Source: Sulfuritalea sp. (lineage in GTDB: Bacteria; Pseudomonadota; Gammaproteobacteria; Burkholderiales; Rhodocyclaceae). Taken from it: 64,000 nucleotides of DNA. The stretch's first letter is position 1; each line of letters opens with the position of its first letter. Position numbers and translations under genes: made by a program. Shown piece after piece: positions 37,066 through 45,099 of the stretch. A model generated the notes under the pieces. It was not told the origin of the DNA, did not search any database, and worked only from the letters and a program-made list of their open reading frames with translations. The stretch is taken from assembly GCA_030651305.1 (NCBI GenBank), contig JAUSCI010000054.1, positions 25,048 to 89,047 on the forward strand, in the 5' to 3' direction.

Positions 37066-37977
37066 TCAGTTCAACTGCCCCCGTGGCTGCCCTTGCATGA
37101 CGCGGACGAAAACCTCTTCCAGATCCGGCTTGCCGATCTCGAGATCATCTATCCTGCAACCGGCCGCGCGTATCCTTGCCAGCAGCGGCTCGACTTCGTC
37201 AAAACCGTCAAAGGGCAAAGACCACCAGCCGCCGTTCTTCGTGCCTTCACGGGTGAGTTCCACCGGCATCACGCCGTTGGTGCGCAAGCGCAGGCTATGT
37301 ACGGAGAAACGGCGCAGCAGGTTCGCCGTGGTGTCCAGGGCGACCACGCGACCGGCCTGCAGCATGGCTATGCGAGTACACAGGTTCTCGGCCTCCTCCA
37401 GGTAATGCGTGGTCAGCACAATGGTGTGTCCCGCCTCGTTCAAGCGCCGGATGAAATGCCACAAGGTCTGCCGCAACTCGACATCGACGCCGGCAGTCGG
37501 CTCGTCGAGCACGATCACCGGCGGACGATGTACCAGGGCCTGGGCGACCAGCACGCGGCGCTTCATGCCACCGGAAAGCATGCGCATGTTGGCATTTGCC
37601 TTGGACGCAAGGCCCAGATTTTCGAGGATCTCGTCTATCCATGCGTCATTGTCGCCCATGTCGAAGTAGCCCGACTGGATCCGCAGCGACTCGCGCACCG
37701 TGAAAAATGGATCGAAAACCAGTTCCTGCGGCACAACCCCCAGATGGCGGCGCGCCGCGCGATAGTCCGACTGAACATCGTGACCCATCACGCTCAGGCT
37801 GCCGGCATCGGCACGAACCAGTCCCGCCAGCGCGGAAATCAGCGTTGTCTTGCCGGCACCGTTGGGACCCAGCAGGCCGAAGAACTCTCCCCGCTGCACC
37901 TCAAGATCGATCCCGTCCAGTGCCTGGACATTACCAAAGCACTTGGAGACCTGCTGAATGCGGATCGCGGCGGACAT
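37066..37977 (-). CDS. ABC-2 type transporter ATPase (YadG-like)
   Basis: 303 residues from ATG 37977. Walker A GPNGAGKTT, Q-loop VPQELVFDPFFTVRESL, signature LSGGMKRRVL, Walker B VIVLDEPTAGVD, switch TTHYLEEAE, and a C-terminal regulatory extension of about 90 residues. Works with the permease downstream. Lies 20 bases after mlaB. Confidence 0.9.
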   Translation of the reverse strand: MSAAIRIQQVSKCFGNVQALDGIDLEVQRGEFFGLLGPNGAGKTTLISALAGLVRADAGSLSVMGHDVQSDYRAARRHLGVVPQELVFDPFFTVRESLRIQSGYFDMGDNDAWIDEILENLGLASKANANMRMLSGGMKRRVLVAQALVHRPPVIVLDEPTAGVDVELRQTLWHFIRRLNEAGHTIVLTTHYLEEAENLCTRIAMLQAGRVVALDTTANLLRRFSVHSLRLRTNGVMPVELTREGTKNGGWWSLPFDGFDEVEPLLARIRAAGCRIDDLEIGKPDLEEVFVRVMQGQPRGQLN

Positions 37978-37997
37978 GACCAACCCGAAGGCTGCGG

Positions 37998-38279
37998 TCA
38001 ATGCGACGGAAGAAGATCAGCGACGCCGTATACGGCGGCGAGGCTCTGCAGATTCTGCGGCAGGTTCAGAAAGCGCAAGGTTTTCCCACCGGCGGTTGCC
38101 GCTCGCATCCAGCCAAAAACCACGGCCAGGCAGGAGGAGTCCATGTCGGTCACCGCAGCGAGATCGAACGCCGAGGCATTGGCCGCAATCGCTGCTTCGC
38201 CTTCGGCAAGCAATGTGGCAGCGCCCGACATGATCATCGGACCCGATACCTCGACGCAATCACCGGCGATACGAATCAT
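37998..38279 (-). CDS. mlaB: STAS-domain protein MlaB
   Basis: 93 residues, a lone STAS domain: FDLAAVTDMDSSCLAVVFGW with the conserved D-S-S, then LRFLNLPQNLQSLAAVYGV. MlaB binds the MlaF ATPase in the inner-membrane MlaFEDB complex and is needed for its stability and activity. Overlaps mlaC by 4 bases. Confidence 0.88.
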   Translation of the reverse strand: MIRIAGDCVEVSGPMIMSGAATLLAEGEAAIAANASAFDLAAVTDMDSSCLAVVFGWMRAATAGGKTLRFLNLPQNLQSLAAVYGVADLLPSH

Positions 38280-38896
38280 TTCTTTACCGAGGTCGCCTCG
38301 CCGGACTTGTTCTTGGCTTGCAGCGATTTGATCAGGCCGTCGATTCCGTTGTTGCGTACCTCCGCCGCAAATGACTCGCGGTAATTGGTAACGAGGCTGA
38401 TGCCGCCGACTTCGATATCGTAAACTTTCCAGTCGGCGGCGGACTTTTCAAGGTAGTAATCCAGTTCGATGTTCTTGCCCGCGCCCGACTGCCTTATTTC
38501 GGTGCGGACCCGGGCATCGGTCTCACCCGGCTTGAGCGAGAAAGGCTTGAAAGCGATGGTCTGATTCTTGTATTCGGTCAGGGCTTTGGAATAGGTCCGC
38601 ACCAGGAGAACATGAAACTCGTCGGTCAGGATCTTCTGCTGCGCCGCGCTGGCCTGCCGCCAATCCCGGGCCAATGCCAGTTGGGTCATGCGCGTGAAGT
38701 TGAAGTGGCCCAGCACCTTCGACTCGACCAGATCGATGGCTTTCCTGGTGTTGCCGGACTGTATCTCCTTGTCCTTGCGGACGATCTCGAGTACCTCATT
38801 GGTCACCGTCTTGACCAGAACATCGGGGGCGACTTCCTGGGTCATCGCCGTCGTGGCGATAAGCAGGCCGCTGAAAAATACGAACAGGGATTTCAT
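38276..38896 (-). CDS. mlaC: Periplasmic phospholipid-binding protein MlaC
   Basis: 206 residues from ATG 38896 with AGGAAAACCAG upstream. Signal peptide (residues 1–20), then the MlaC/Ttg2D fold: LVESKVLGHFNFTRMTQLALARDW, FHVLLVRTYSKAL, DWKVYDIEVGGISLVTNYR. Shuttles phospholipids between MlaA at the outer membrane and MlaFEDB. Confidence 0.92.
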   Translation of the reverse strand: MKSLFVFFSGLLIATTAMTQEVAPDVLVKTVTNEVLEIVRKDKEIQSGNTRKAIDLVESKVLGHFNFTRMTQLALARDWRQASAAQQKILTDEFHVLLVRTYSKALTEYKNQTIAFKPFSLKPGETDARVRTEIRQSGAGKNIELDYYLEKSAADWKVYDIEVGGISLVTNYRESFAAEVRNNGIDGLIKSLQAKNKSGEATSVKK

Positions 38897-38961
38897 TCTG
38901 GTTTTCCTGAGATTGCTGGTACTGAAGTCGGGATTGGAACAACACTCCCCGGAGTAGGACA

Positions 38962-39792
38962 CTATTTCACTTCCGCCGCTTCCGTGCGCGCCGCCAGCAT
39001 GGACGGCGCGGATGCCGCCTCGGCCCTGGGCTCGATGGCGTCCGCTTCCGCTGTTGCCGGACCATCGACTGGTTCTGCATAAGCCGAGGACTCACGCGGC
39101 GCGTTGCCATCGTGGATCAGGTTGCGTCGGCGCTGAAGATAGGCATCGCGCATATAGGAGTACTTGTCCAGGGCGGCTTCCTCGATGACCTTGTCAGCCG
39201 GCAGCAGGTTGGCCCGGTCGTTCACCAGACGTAGCGCCAGCGCCACATCGCGGGTCCGTGTCGGCTTGTGATTCGCCACCGGATCGACCGCAACGTCGAG
39301 CACCAGACCCACGGTGTCGCGCGCGGTGCGCGGTCCGAATACCGGAATCACCACATACGCGCCGTTGCCGACGCCCCAGCGACCAAACGTCTGGCCGAAA
39401 TCCTCATCGTGCTTTTCCAGACCGGCGTCGGACGCCCAATCGATAACGCCCAGCAACCCTGCAGTGGTATTTATCGCGACCCGGCCCAGATCGCTGATCG
39501 CTTCCGGTACCTTGCCCTGCAGCAGGTTATTCACGCCAATAAAGAGGTCTTCAATATTGCTGAAAAAGTTTGTGACGCCGGTTCTGATGGGCGTTGGCAG
39601 TACCGCCTCATAGCCGGTGGCCACCGGCTTGACGATGGCCGCATCGAGCCCTTCGTTGAAGGCGAACATGGCCCGGTTGAAGCCCTCGATCGGATCCTTC
39701 GGATTTCCCGATGTGGCGCAGCCGGCCAGCAGGCCAACGGCCACCATTGCCACCGTGACGGACTTGATGCGGGCAGGCAGTGCGATCTTCAT
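38962..39792 (-). CDS. mlaA: Outer-membrane lipoprotein MlaA (VacJ)
   Basis: 276 residues from ATG 39792. Lipobox LLAGC at residues 20–24. MlaA marks: DPIEGFNRAMFAFNEGLD, GKVPEAISDLGRVAINTTAG, EDFGQTFGRWGVGNGAYVVIPVFGP. The C-terminal 50 residues are a variable Glu/Ala tail. It removes phospholipids from the outer leaflet. In E. coli mlaA is elsewhere; here it sits between mlaD and mlaC. Confidence 0.93.
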   Translation of the reverse strand: MKIALPARIKSVTVAMVAVGLLAGCATSGNPKDPIEGFNRAMFAFNEGLDAAIVKPVATGYEAVLPTPIRTGVTNFFSNIEDLFIGVNNLLQGKVPEAISDLGRVAINTTAGLLGVIDWASDAGLEKHDEDFGQTFGRWGVGNGAYVVIPVFGPRTARDTVGLVLDVAVDPVANHKPTRTRDVALALRLVNDRANLLPADKVIEEAALDKYSYMRDAYLQRRRNLIHDGNAPRESSAYAEPVDGPATAEADAIEPRAEAASAPSMLAARTEAAEVK

Positions 39793-39814
39793 TCTCTCTT
39801 CAGACACCTGTTGG

Positions 39815-40285
39815 TTACTTCTTGCCGCCATCCTCGGCGGCCTTGTTGAACATGAACTGGCTGATCAATTTCTCCAGAACCACTGCCGACTGGGTTTTCT
39901 TGATCGTATCCCCCGCTTTCAGCATGGCCGTATCGCCGCCCACTTCGAATCCTATGTACTGCTCACCCAGCAAGCCCGAGGTGTTGATCGTCGCAAAAGT
40001 ATCGCGCGGAAACTTGTAACGCGCATCCACCTGGATAGTCACCAGAGCCAGATAGGCCTCCGGATCAAAGCGGATTTCCGTCACGCGCCCCACCACCACG
40101 CCGGCGCTCTTTACCGCGCCGCGAACCTTTAGGCCTCCAATATTATCAAACTTGGCCTGGATTGCATAAGTTTCTCCACTGCTGGACGATGCGAGATTGC
40201 CTACCTTGAGGGCAAGAAACAACAGTGCGCCCAATCCGACGGCAACAAAAAATCCGACCCAGAGGTCAAGTGTAGTACGGCTCAT
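39815..40285 (-). CDS. mlaD: MCE-domain protein MlaD
   Basis: 156 residues. N-terminal membrane anchor (residues 7–27) and one MCE domain (about 38–117: AKFDNIGGLKVRGAVKSAGVVVGRV, GLLGEQYIGFEVGG). Forms the hexameric ring of the Mla complex. Starts one base before the mlaE stop region, 22 bases before mlaA. Confidence 0.93.
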   Translation of the reverse strand: MSRTTLDLWVGFFVAVGLGALLFLALKVGNLASSSSGETYAIQAKFDNIGGLKVRGAVKSAGVVVGRVTEIRFDPEAYLALVTIQVDARYKFPRDTFATINTSGLLGEQYIGFEVGGDTAMLKAGDTIKKTQSAVVLEKLISQFMFNKAAEDGGKK

Positions 40286-40286
40286 G

Positions 40287-41081
40287 TCATGTCCCTGTAA
40301 ACATGAAGGCGGTGAGAACGAAGTCGGCAGCCAGAATAGCCAGCGACGATGTTACAACGGTACGCGTGGTCGCCCCGGAGACGCCTTCGGCGGTTGGTTC
40401 AGCATCATAGCCCTCGAACACGGCGACCCAGCTGACGATGATGCCAAACACAAAACTCTTGATCACGCCATTGAGAATGTCCTGGCGAAAATCGACCGAT
40501 GCCTGCATCTGCGACCAGAACGAGCCCTCATCGACACCGATCAACTGCACGCCAACCAGATAGCCGCCAAAGATACCCATCGCCGAGAACAGCGCGGCGA
40601 GAAGTGGCATGGAAATCACCCCCCCCCAGAAACGCGGCGCAACCACGCGGGCAATCGGATCAACGGCCATCATCTCCATGGCGGAAAGCTGCTCGGTCGC
40701 CTTCATCATGCCAATTTCAGCAGTAATCGCCGAGCCGGCGCGGCTGGCGAACAGCAGCGCCGCGACCACCGGGCCCAACTCTCGCACCAGCGACAAGGAC
40801 ACCAGCACCCCCAGCGCCTCCGTCGAGCCGTAGCGCGCCAAGGTGTCGTAACCCTGCAGGCCAAGCACCATGCCGACGAACAGCCCGGAAACCAGAATAA
40901 TGATCAGGCTCAGGACGCCGGTAAAGTAGACCTCCCGTATCGTCAGATGGACGCGCCGCAACGACGTTCCCGAATACATCAGGATAGCCAGAACGAAGCG
41001 ACTGGCATAGCCGAGACGCCAGATGCGCGCGGTGACCCGCTGCCCCAATCCGCGCAGCGCGCGCACGACGCCGTTATCCAC
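40287..41081 (-). CDS. mlaE: Phospholipid ABC transporter permease MlaE
   Basis: 264 residues, start GTG 41081 overlapping mlaF by 8 bases. MlaE/DUF140 marks: GLFVGMVLGLQGYDTLARYG, RELGPVVAALLFASRAGSAITAEIG with KATEQLSAMEMMAVDP, and late GATTRTVVTSSLAI. Membrane part of the phospholipid transporter. Confidence 0.93.
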   Translation of the reverse strand: MDNGVVRALRGLGQRVTARIWRLGYASRFVLAILMYSGTSLRRVHLTIREVYFTGVLSLIIILVSGLFVGMVLGLQGYDTLARYGSTEALGVLVSLSLVRELGPVVAALLFASRAGSAITAEIGMMKATEQLSAMEMMAVDPIARVVAPRFWGGVISMPLLAALFSAMGIFGGYLVGVQLIGVDEGSFWSQMQASVDFRQDILNGVIKSFVFGIIVSWVAVFEGYDAEPTAEGVSGATTRTVVTSSLAILAADFVLTAFMFTGT

Positions 41082-41889
41082 CGCGCACCGCGCTTCCCAT
41101 CAGTTCTTCGCCATACGGGCGGGACGGATACTGGAAGGGCACGGGACCATCGGCTTCGCCCCAGACGAACTGATGCACGTAAGGCACTTCGGAGTTCTTC
41201 ATCTCTTCGGCCGTACCTTCGGCAACAATCTTTCCTTCCGAAACAAAATAAACATAATCGACAATCTTCAATGACTCCTGCACGTCATGCGTCACCACGA
41301 TCGAACTGGCTCCCAGCGCGTCGGTCAGCTTGCGAATCAGGTCACCGACAATTGCCAGCGAAATCGGATCGAGGCCGGCGAAGGGCTCGTCGTACATGAT
41401 CAGCATCGGATCAAGCGCTATCGCGCGCGCCAGGGCGACACGGCGCGCCATGCCGCCGGAGAGTTCCGTCGGCATAAGCGCATGAGCTCCGCGCAGTCCC
41501 ACGGCGTGCAATTTCATCAGCACCAGGTCGCGAATCATGGCTTCCGGCAAATCGGTGTGCTCACGCATCTGAAAAGCTATGTTGTCGTACACCGACATGT
41601 CGGTAAACAAGGCGCCAAACTGGAACAGCATGCCCATGCGCCGACGCAAGTCGTACAAGCCCTTCGCATCAAGCTCGTGCACCACCTGTCCGCCGACTCT
41701 CACCTCACCCGAAGTCGGCTTTAGCTGGCCGCCGATCAAGCGCAGGGTAGTGGTCTTGCCGCAGCCCGAACTCCCCATTACCGCCACAACCTTGCCGCGC
41801 GGAATCGTCATGTTGATTCCGGTGAGAACCGGCCGGCTATCGTAGGTAAAGTTCAGATCGCGGATTTCGACAAGAGTTTCCTGGGACAT
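41074..41889 (-). CDS. mlaF: Phospholipid ABC transporter ATPase MlaF
   Basis: 271 residues from ATG 41889, the standard MlaF beginning (ETLVEIRDLNFTYDSRPVL); a further ATG at 41919 is possible. Walker A GSSGCGKTT, signature LSGGMARR, Walker B LIMYDEPFAGLDP, switch THD. First gene of the long leftward run mla–ibaG–murA–his. Contains a near-match (CGCCGACTCT) to the dispersed motif at 41691–41700. Confidence 0.94.
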   Translation of the reverse strand: MSQETLVEIRDLNFTYDSRPVLTGINMTIPRGKVVAVMGSSGCGKTTTLRLIGGQLKPTSGEVRVGGQVVHELDAKGLYDLRRRMGMLFQFGALFTDMSVYDNIAFQMREHTDLPEAMIRDLVLMKLHAVGLRGAHALMPTELSGGMARRVALARAIALDPMLIMYDEPFAGLDPISLAIVGDLIRKLTDALGASSIVVTHDVQESLKIVDYVYFVSEGKIVAEGTAEEMKNSEVPYVHQFVWGEADGPVPFQYPSRPYGEELMGSAVRGG

Positions 41890-41927
41890 GTTCACACCGG
41901 GAACACCGGTCAAATTCATAGCGGGCG

Positions 41928-41936
41928 ATTCTAGCA
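41928..41936 (-). promoter_or_regulatory. Candidate extended -10 promoter of mlaF operon
   Basis: TGCTAGAAT on the minus strand, an extended -10 with TAGAAT. The start of transcription would be near 41921, 32 bases before the MlaF ATG. The -35 region is not convincing. Confidence 0.45.
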
Positions 41937-42079
41937 GAATCAGCCTGTCCGGCGTTTGTCCGGCGCTCGCCACAGCCGGCGAAGAGCGGGGTAAACCACG
42001 GCCACAACCGAAAGTGCTTGCACCTGCTTTCCGCTATGATGATGAGATTGATCCAAACCACCCTGGCCTGGCACCATCC

Positions 42080-43519
42080 TTGACCGCACCTGACAGCAAA
42101 ACTGAACTGCTGATTGTCGACGATGACCCGCTGATCGCCGACGCGCTTGGCTATTTTCTCGGTCGTGACTATGCAGTAACCACTGCCTCGACACGTGCCG
42201 AGGCCGTCGGGTTGTTGCGCGACCGGAAAACTGCCCCCGCGCTTGCGCTGGTTGATCTTGGCCTGCCGCCAACGCCGCATGGTCCCGATGAAGGTTTCGC
42301 ATTGATTGCGGACATTCTGGCTCACGCCCCGGGAACGCGCATCGTGGTCCTTTCGGGCCAAAGCGACGAACTCAATGCGCGCCACGCCCGGGCGCTCGGC
42401 GCGACCGAATTCGTCGCCAAACCCGCTGATCCGGACTACCTGCGAAGCCTCATCCGTCGAGTGTTGTCTTTTAGAGACACCTCGGCAGAGATAGATGACG
42501 GCCTGGTAGGCGAAAGCGCTCCACTGCAAAGGCTGCGGGCGCAACTCCGACAACTGGCGGACTCGCCTTTTCCGGTGCTGATAGAAGGCGAGTCGGGCAG
42601 CGGCAAGGAACTCGCCGCTGCCGCATTGCACAGGCTGTCCGAGCGCACCGCAAAACCCTACCTGGCGCTCAACTGCGCCGCGATCTCGCCCAGCCTGGTG
42701 GAAGCCACGCTGTTCGGTCACAGCAAGGGCGCGTTCACCGGCGCCAGCGGCGCGCGCGCCGGCTATTTCGAAGACGCCTCCGATGGCACCCTGTTTCTCG
42801 ATGAAATCGGCGAACTTCCGCTCGACCTGCAACCAAAGCTCCTGCGCGTGCTCGAAAACGGCGAGTTCCAGCGCATCGGCGAAACTCTCGCCCGACATTC
42901 AACCGCGCGCATCGTTACGGCAACCAATCGCGACCTGAAGAAGGAAGTTCGCGAAGGACGCTTCCGCGCCGATCTTTATCACCGGCTTTCAGTTTTTACG
43001 GTCGCCATACCGCCGTTGCGCGATCTCGGCGACGATCGGATGCGCCTGCTCGAACATTTCCGCGCGGTCTACGCCGCACAGTCGGATTTACCCCCGTTCC
43101 GCCTCACCGAAGCAGCCGCCCGACGTCTGCTGAGCTACCGCTTTCCCGGCAACGTCCGCGAGTTGCGCAACATCGCCATCCGGCTGACGACAAAGCTCGC
43201 CGGAAAAGAGGTTGCCGTTCATGATCTCGAAGCAGAACTCGATCTCGGCGGTGACTCGCTTGTTGCCGGCGTCCTGCCGGCGCCGACTCTTGCAGGCGGA
43301 GCTGAACTGGTGGCGATTGCCCTGAGCCACATTCAGGGTCGCCATGACTTCGACCTCGATGCCACGCTGCGGCGCTGGGAAGAAGCCTACATCGAAGCTG
43401 CGCAGCAGCTCGCCCATGGCAACATGAGCCTGGCAGCCCGGCTGCTGGGCGTAAACCGCACCACACTTTACAATCGCATCGACACGCTGGCGCGCGAGAA
43501 GCGCACCACCCCGCAGTAA
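42080..43519 (+). CDS. Orphan sigma-54-dependent response regulator (NtrC class)
   Basis: 479 residues if begun at TTG 42080; no in-frame ATG exists between a plausible -10 (TATGAT, 42035–42040) and the receiver domain, so the start is uncertain. Receiver domain: acidic D14–D16, phospho-acceptor Asp59 (LVDLGLPP), Ser92, Lys114. AAA+ domain: Walker [16 protein letters not shown] at 217–222, Walker B GTLFLDE. Fis-type HTH at the end ([17 protein letters not shown]). No kinase gene is adjacent. It lies 25 bases before mshM and may control the pilus operon. The tract LPAPTLAGG is encoded by a dispersed-motif copy. Confidence 0.88.
   Translation: MTAPDSKTELLIVDDDPLIADALGYFLGRDYAVTTASTRAEAVGLLRDRKTAPALALVDLGLPPTPHGPDEGFALIADILAHAPGTRIVVLSGQSDELNARHARALGATEFVAKPADPDYLRSLIRRVLSFRDTSAEIDDGLVGESAPLQRLRAQLRQLADSPFPVLIEGESGSGKELAAAALHRLSERTAKPYLALNCAAISPSLVEATLFGHSKGAFTGASGARAGYFEDASDGTLFLDEIGELPLDLQPKLLRVLENGEFQRIGETLARHSTARIVTATNRDLKKEVREGRFRADLYHRLSVFTVAIPPLRDLGDDRMRLLEHFRAVYAAQSDLPPFRLTEAAARRLLSYRFPGNVRELRNIAIRLTTKLAGKEVAVHDLEAELDLGGDSLVAGVLPAPTLAGGAELVAIALSHIQGRHDFDLDATLRRWEEAYIEAAQQLAHGNMSLAARLLGVNRTTLYNRIDTLAREKRTTPQ
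43281..43292 (+). repeat. Copy of dispersed motif, exact 12-mer
   Basis: CGCCGACTCTTG (context CCGG before, CAGGC after) in the linker between the AAA+ and DNA-binding domains of the response regulator, encoding A-P-T-L. Confidence 0.65.
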
Positions 43520-43544
43520 GCCACCGGATCGACTGACCGACACC

Positions 43545-45023
43545 ATGTACCTGGAACACTTCGGACTTGACGAGCCGCCCTTCCGCATCACGCCGCATAC
43601 CGACTTCTTCTTCGATGGGGCCAATCGCGGGGCGACCCTCGACGCCCTGATCTACGCCATCACCCACGACGAAGGCATCGTCAAGGTCAGCGGCGAAGTC
43701 GGCAGCGGCAAGACCATGCTTTGCCGCGTGCTGATGGAACGCCTGCCGGAAAATGTCACCATCATCTATCTGGCGAATCCGTCACTGTCGCGCGACGACA
43801 TTCTCTACGCCATCGCCGACGAACTGCGCCTCGACGTTCCCGACCATGTGCGCTCCTCGGTAGTCATGCGCGCACTGCAGGATCATCTGATCAAAGCCTA
43901 CGGTGAAGGACGGCAGGTGGTCGTCCTGATTGATGAAGCCCACGCCATGCCGGTGGAAACGCTCGAGGAAATCCGCCTGTTGTCGAACCTCGAAGCCAAC
44001 CGCAGCAAGCTGCTGCAACTGGTGCTCTTCGGCCAACCGGAACTGAACGACGTGCTGGCCCGCCCCGACATGCGCCAGTTGAAGGAGCGCATTACCCACA
44101 ACTTCGGCCTGGAGCCGCTGGTACGCGAAGACATCGCCCATTACATCGATTTCCGCATGCGCGCCGCCGGCTATCGCGGACCCAGCGTATTCTCTGCGTC
44201 GGCGCTCAAGTCGATCGAGCAGAGCTCACTCGGACTTACCCGTCGCATCAACATACTCGCCGACAAGGCGCTGCTTGCCGCCTTTTCCTCGAGTAGCCAT
44301 CAGATAGGTCCCAAAGAGATACGCGCCGCCATCCGCGACTGCGAGTTCAGCGATGCGACCTATGGCGGCAGGACGGCGCGAAGAACGCAGATCCTCTGGA
44401 TCGTAGCGCTCCTAACGATTGGAGCCCTGTCAATTGCCGTCTGGCTGTTGGCAGCCGCGCGCACCGATATCGCTGCGCCGGCGCTTTCTGTTGCCACGCC
44501 CCCGCCGCCCGCCGGCGTGGTACCCACTTTGCCCGCCGCCACGGCCGGCGCTCCGCCGACCGTGCCACAGACGCCGCCTTCCGTTGCCGGCGCCGTCAGC
44601 ACGGCATTGCCCTTGCCAGCGCCCTTACCGGCGTCTCTGCCAGCATCGAAGGTCGAACCCGTCCACGCCGCACCTTCGCCGCAACCGGCCAAACCAAAAG
44701 TCGGACCCCTGACGCTTGAACGACTCGAAGCAGGAAGTGCCTGGCTGGAAAAACTGTCCGACGATCGCTGGTTCATTCAGATATTCGCCGCCGACGCCGA
44801 CCACCACGCCGAAGTCGAAACCCTGCTGCGCAAGCTGTCTTCGAGCACGACGGAACTGGGTAACATCCACGTCTATTACTCGGACCTCAGCGGCAAGCCG
44901 CGCTTCGGCGTCATGTACGGAGACTATCCAACAAGGGCGGCGGCGACTGGCGCCATGCGCGAACTAGCCACGCCGCTGCTGACGAACCAGCCCTACCCGC
45001 GCCAGGTTGTGCGTCTTCGCTGA
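43545..45023 (+). CDS. mshM: MSHA-like pilus ATPase MshM (ExeA family) with SPOR-like tail
   Basis: 492 residues. N-terminal ExeA/GspA-type AAA+ ATPase: FGLDEPPFRITPHTDFFF, Walker A GEVGSGKT (50–57), Walker B VVLIDEAHAMP, RLLSNLEANRSKLLQLVLFGQPEL. One membrane helix near residues 285–305, a long Pro/Ala linker, and a C-terminal SPOR-like domain (WFIQIFAADADHHAEVETLL). Such ATPases help place the secretin through peptidoglycan. First pilus gene of the operon. Confidence 0.87.
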   Translation: MYLEHFGLDEPPFRITPHTDFFFDGANRGATLDALIYAITHDEGIVKVSGEVGSGKTMLCRVLMERLPENVTIIYLANPSLSRDDILYAIADELRLDVPDHVRSSVVMRALQDHLIKAYGEGRQVVVLIDEAHAMPVETLEEIRLLSNLEANRSKLLQLVLFGQPELNDVLARPDMRQLKERITHNFGLEPLVREDIAHYIDFRMRAAGYRGPSVFSASALKSIEQSSLGLTRRINILADKALLAAFSSSSHQIGPKEIRAAIRDCEFSDATYGGRTARRTQILWIVALLTIGALSIAVWLLAAARTDIAAPALSVATPPPPAGVVPTLPAATAGAPPTVPQTPPSVAGAVSTALPLPAPLPASLPASKVEPVHAAPSPQPAKPKVGPLTLERLEAGSAWLEKLSDDRWFIQIFAADADHHAEVETLLRKLSSSTTELGNIHVYYSDLSGKPRFGVMYGDYPTRAAATGAMRELATPLLTNQPYPRQVVRLR

Positions 45024-45069
45024 GGCCCGGTAGACCTGAAGAACTGAGGCGGCTCAGTCCATCAAATCA

Positions 45070-45099
45070 TTGACTTGCGTCGTAAACATAATGTGTTAT
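45070..45099 (+). promoter_or_regulatory. Candidate promoter within the msh operon, before the secretin gene
   Basis: TTGACT (45070–45075), an 18-base spacer and TGTTAT (45094–45099). The area is unusually A+T-rich for this window. If used, transcription would begin near 45106, favouring a downstream start codon (GTG 45112 or TTG 45136) for the secretin. Confidence 0.4.

Noticed and set aside
36306..41889. mlaA inside the mla operon and an ABC-2 exporter next to it as novel
   Set aside because: This arrangement is known in betaproteobacteria and needs no special explanation.
42069..42084. TGGCACCATCCTTGAC looks like a sigma-54 promoter
   Set aside because: The -24 part is perfect, but the -12 lacks the GC dinucleotide (GA instead) and transcription would start inside the receiver domain of the response regulator.
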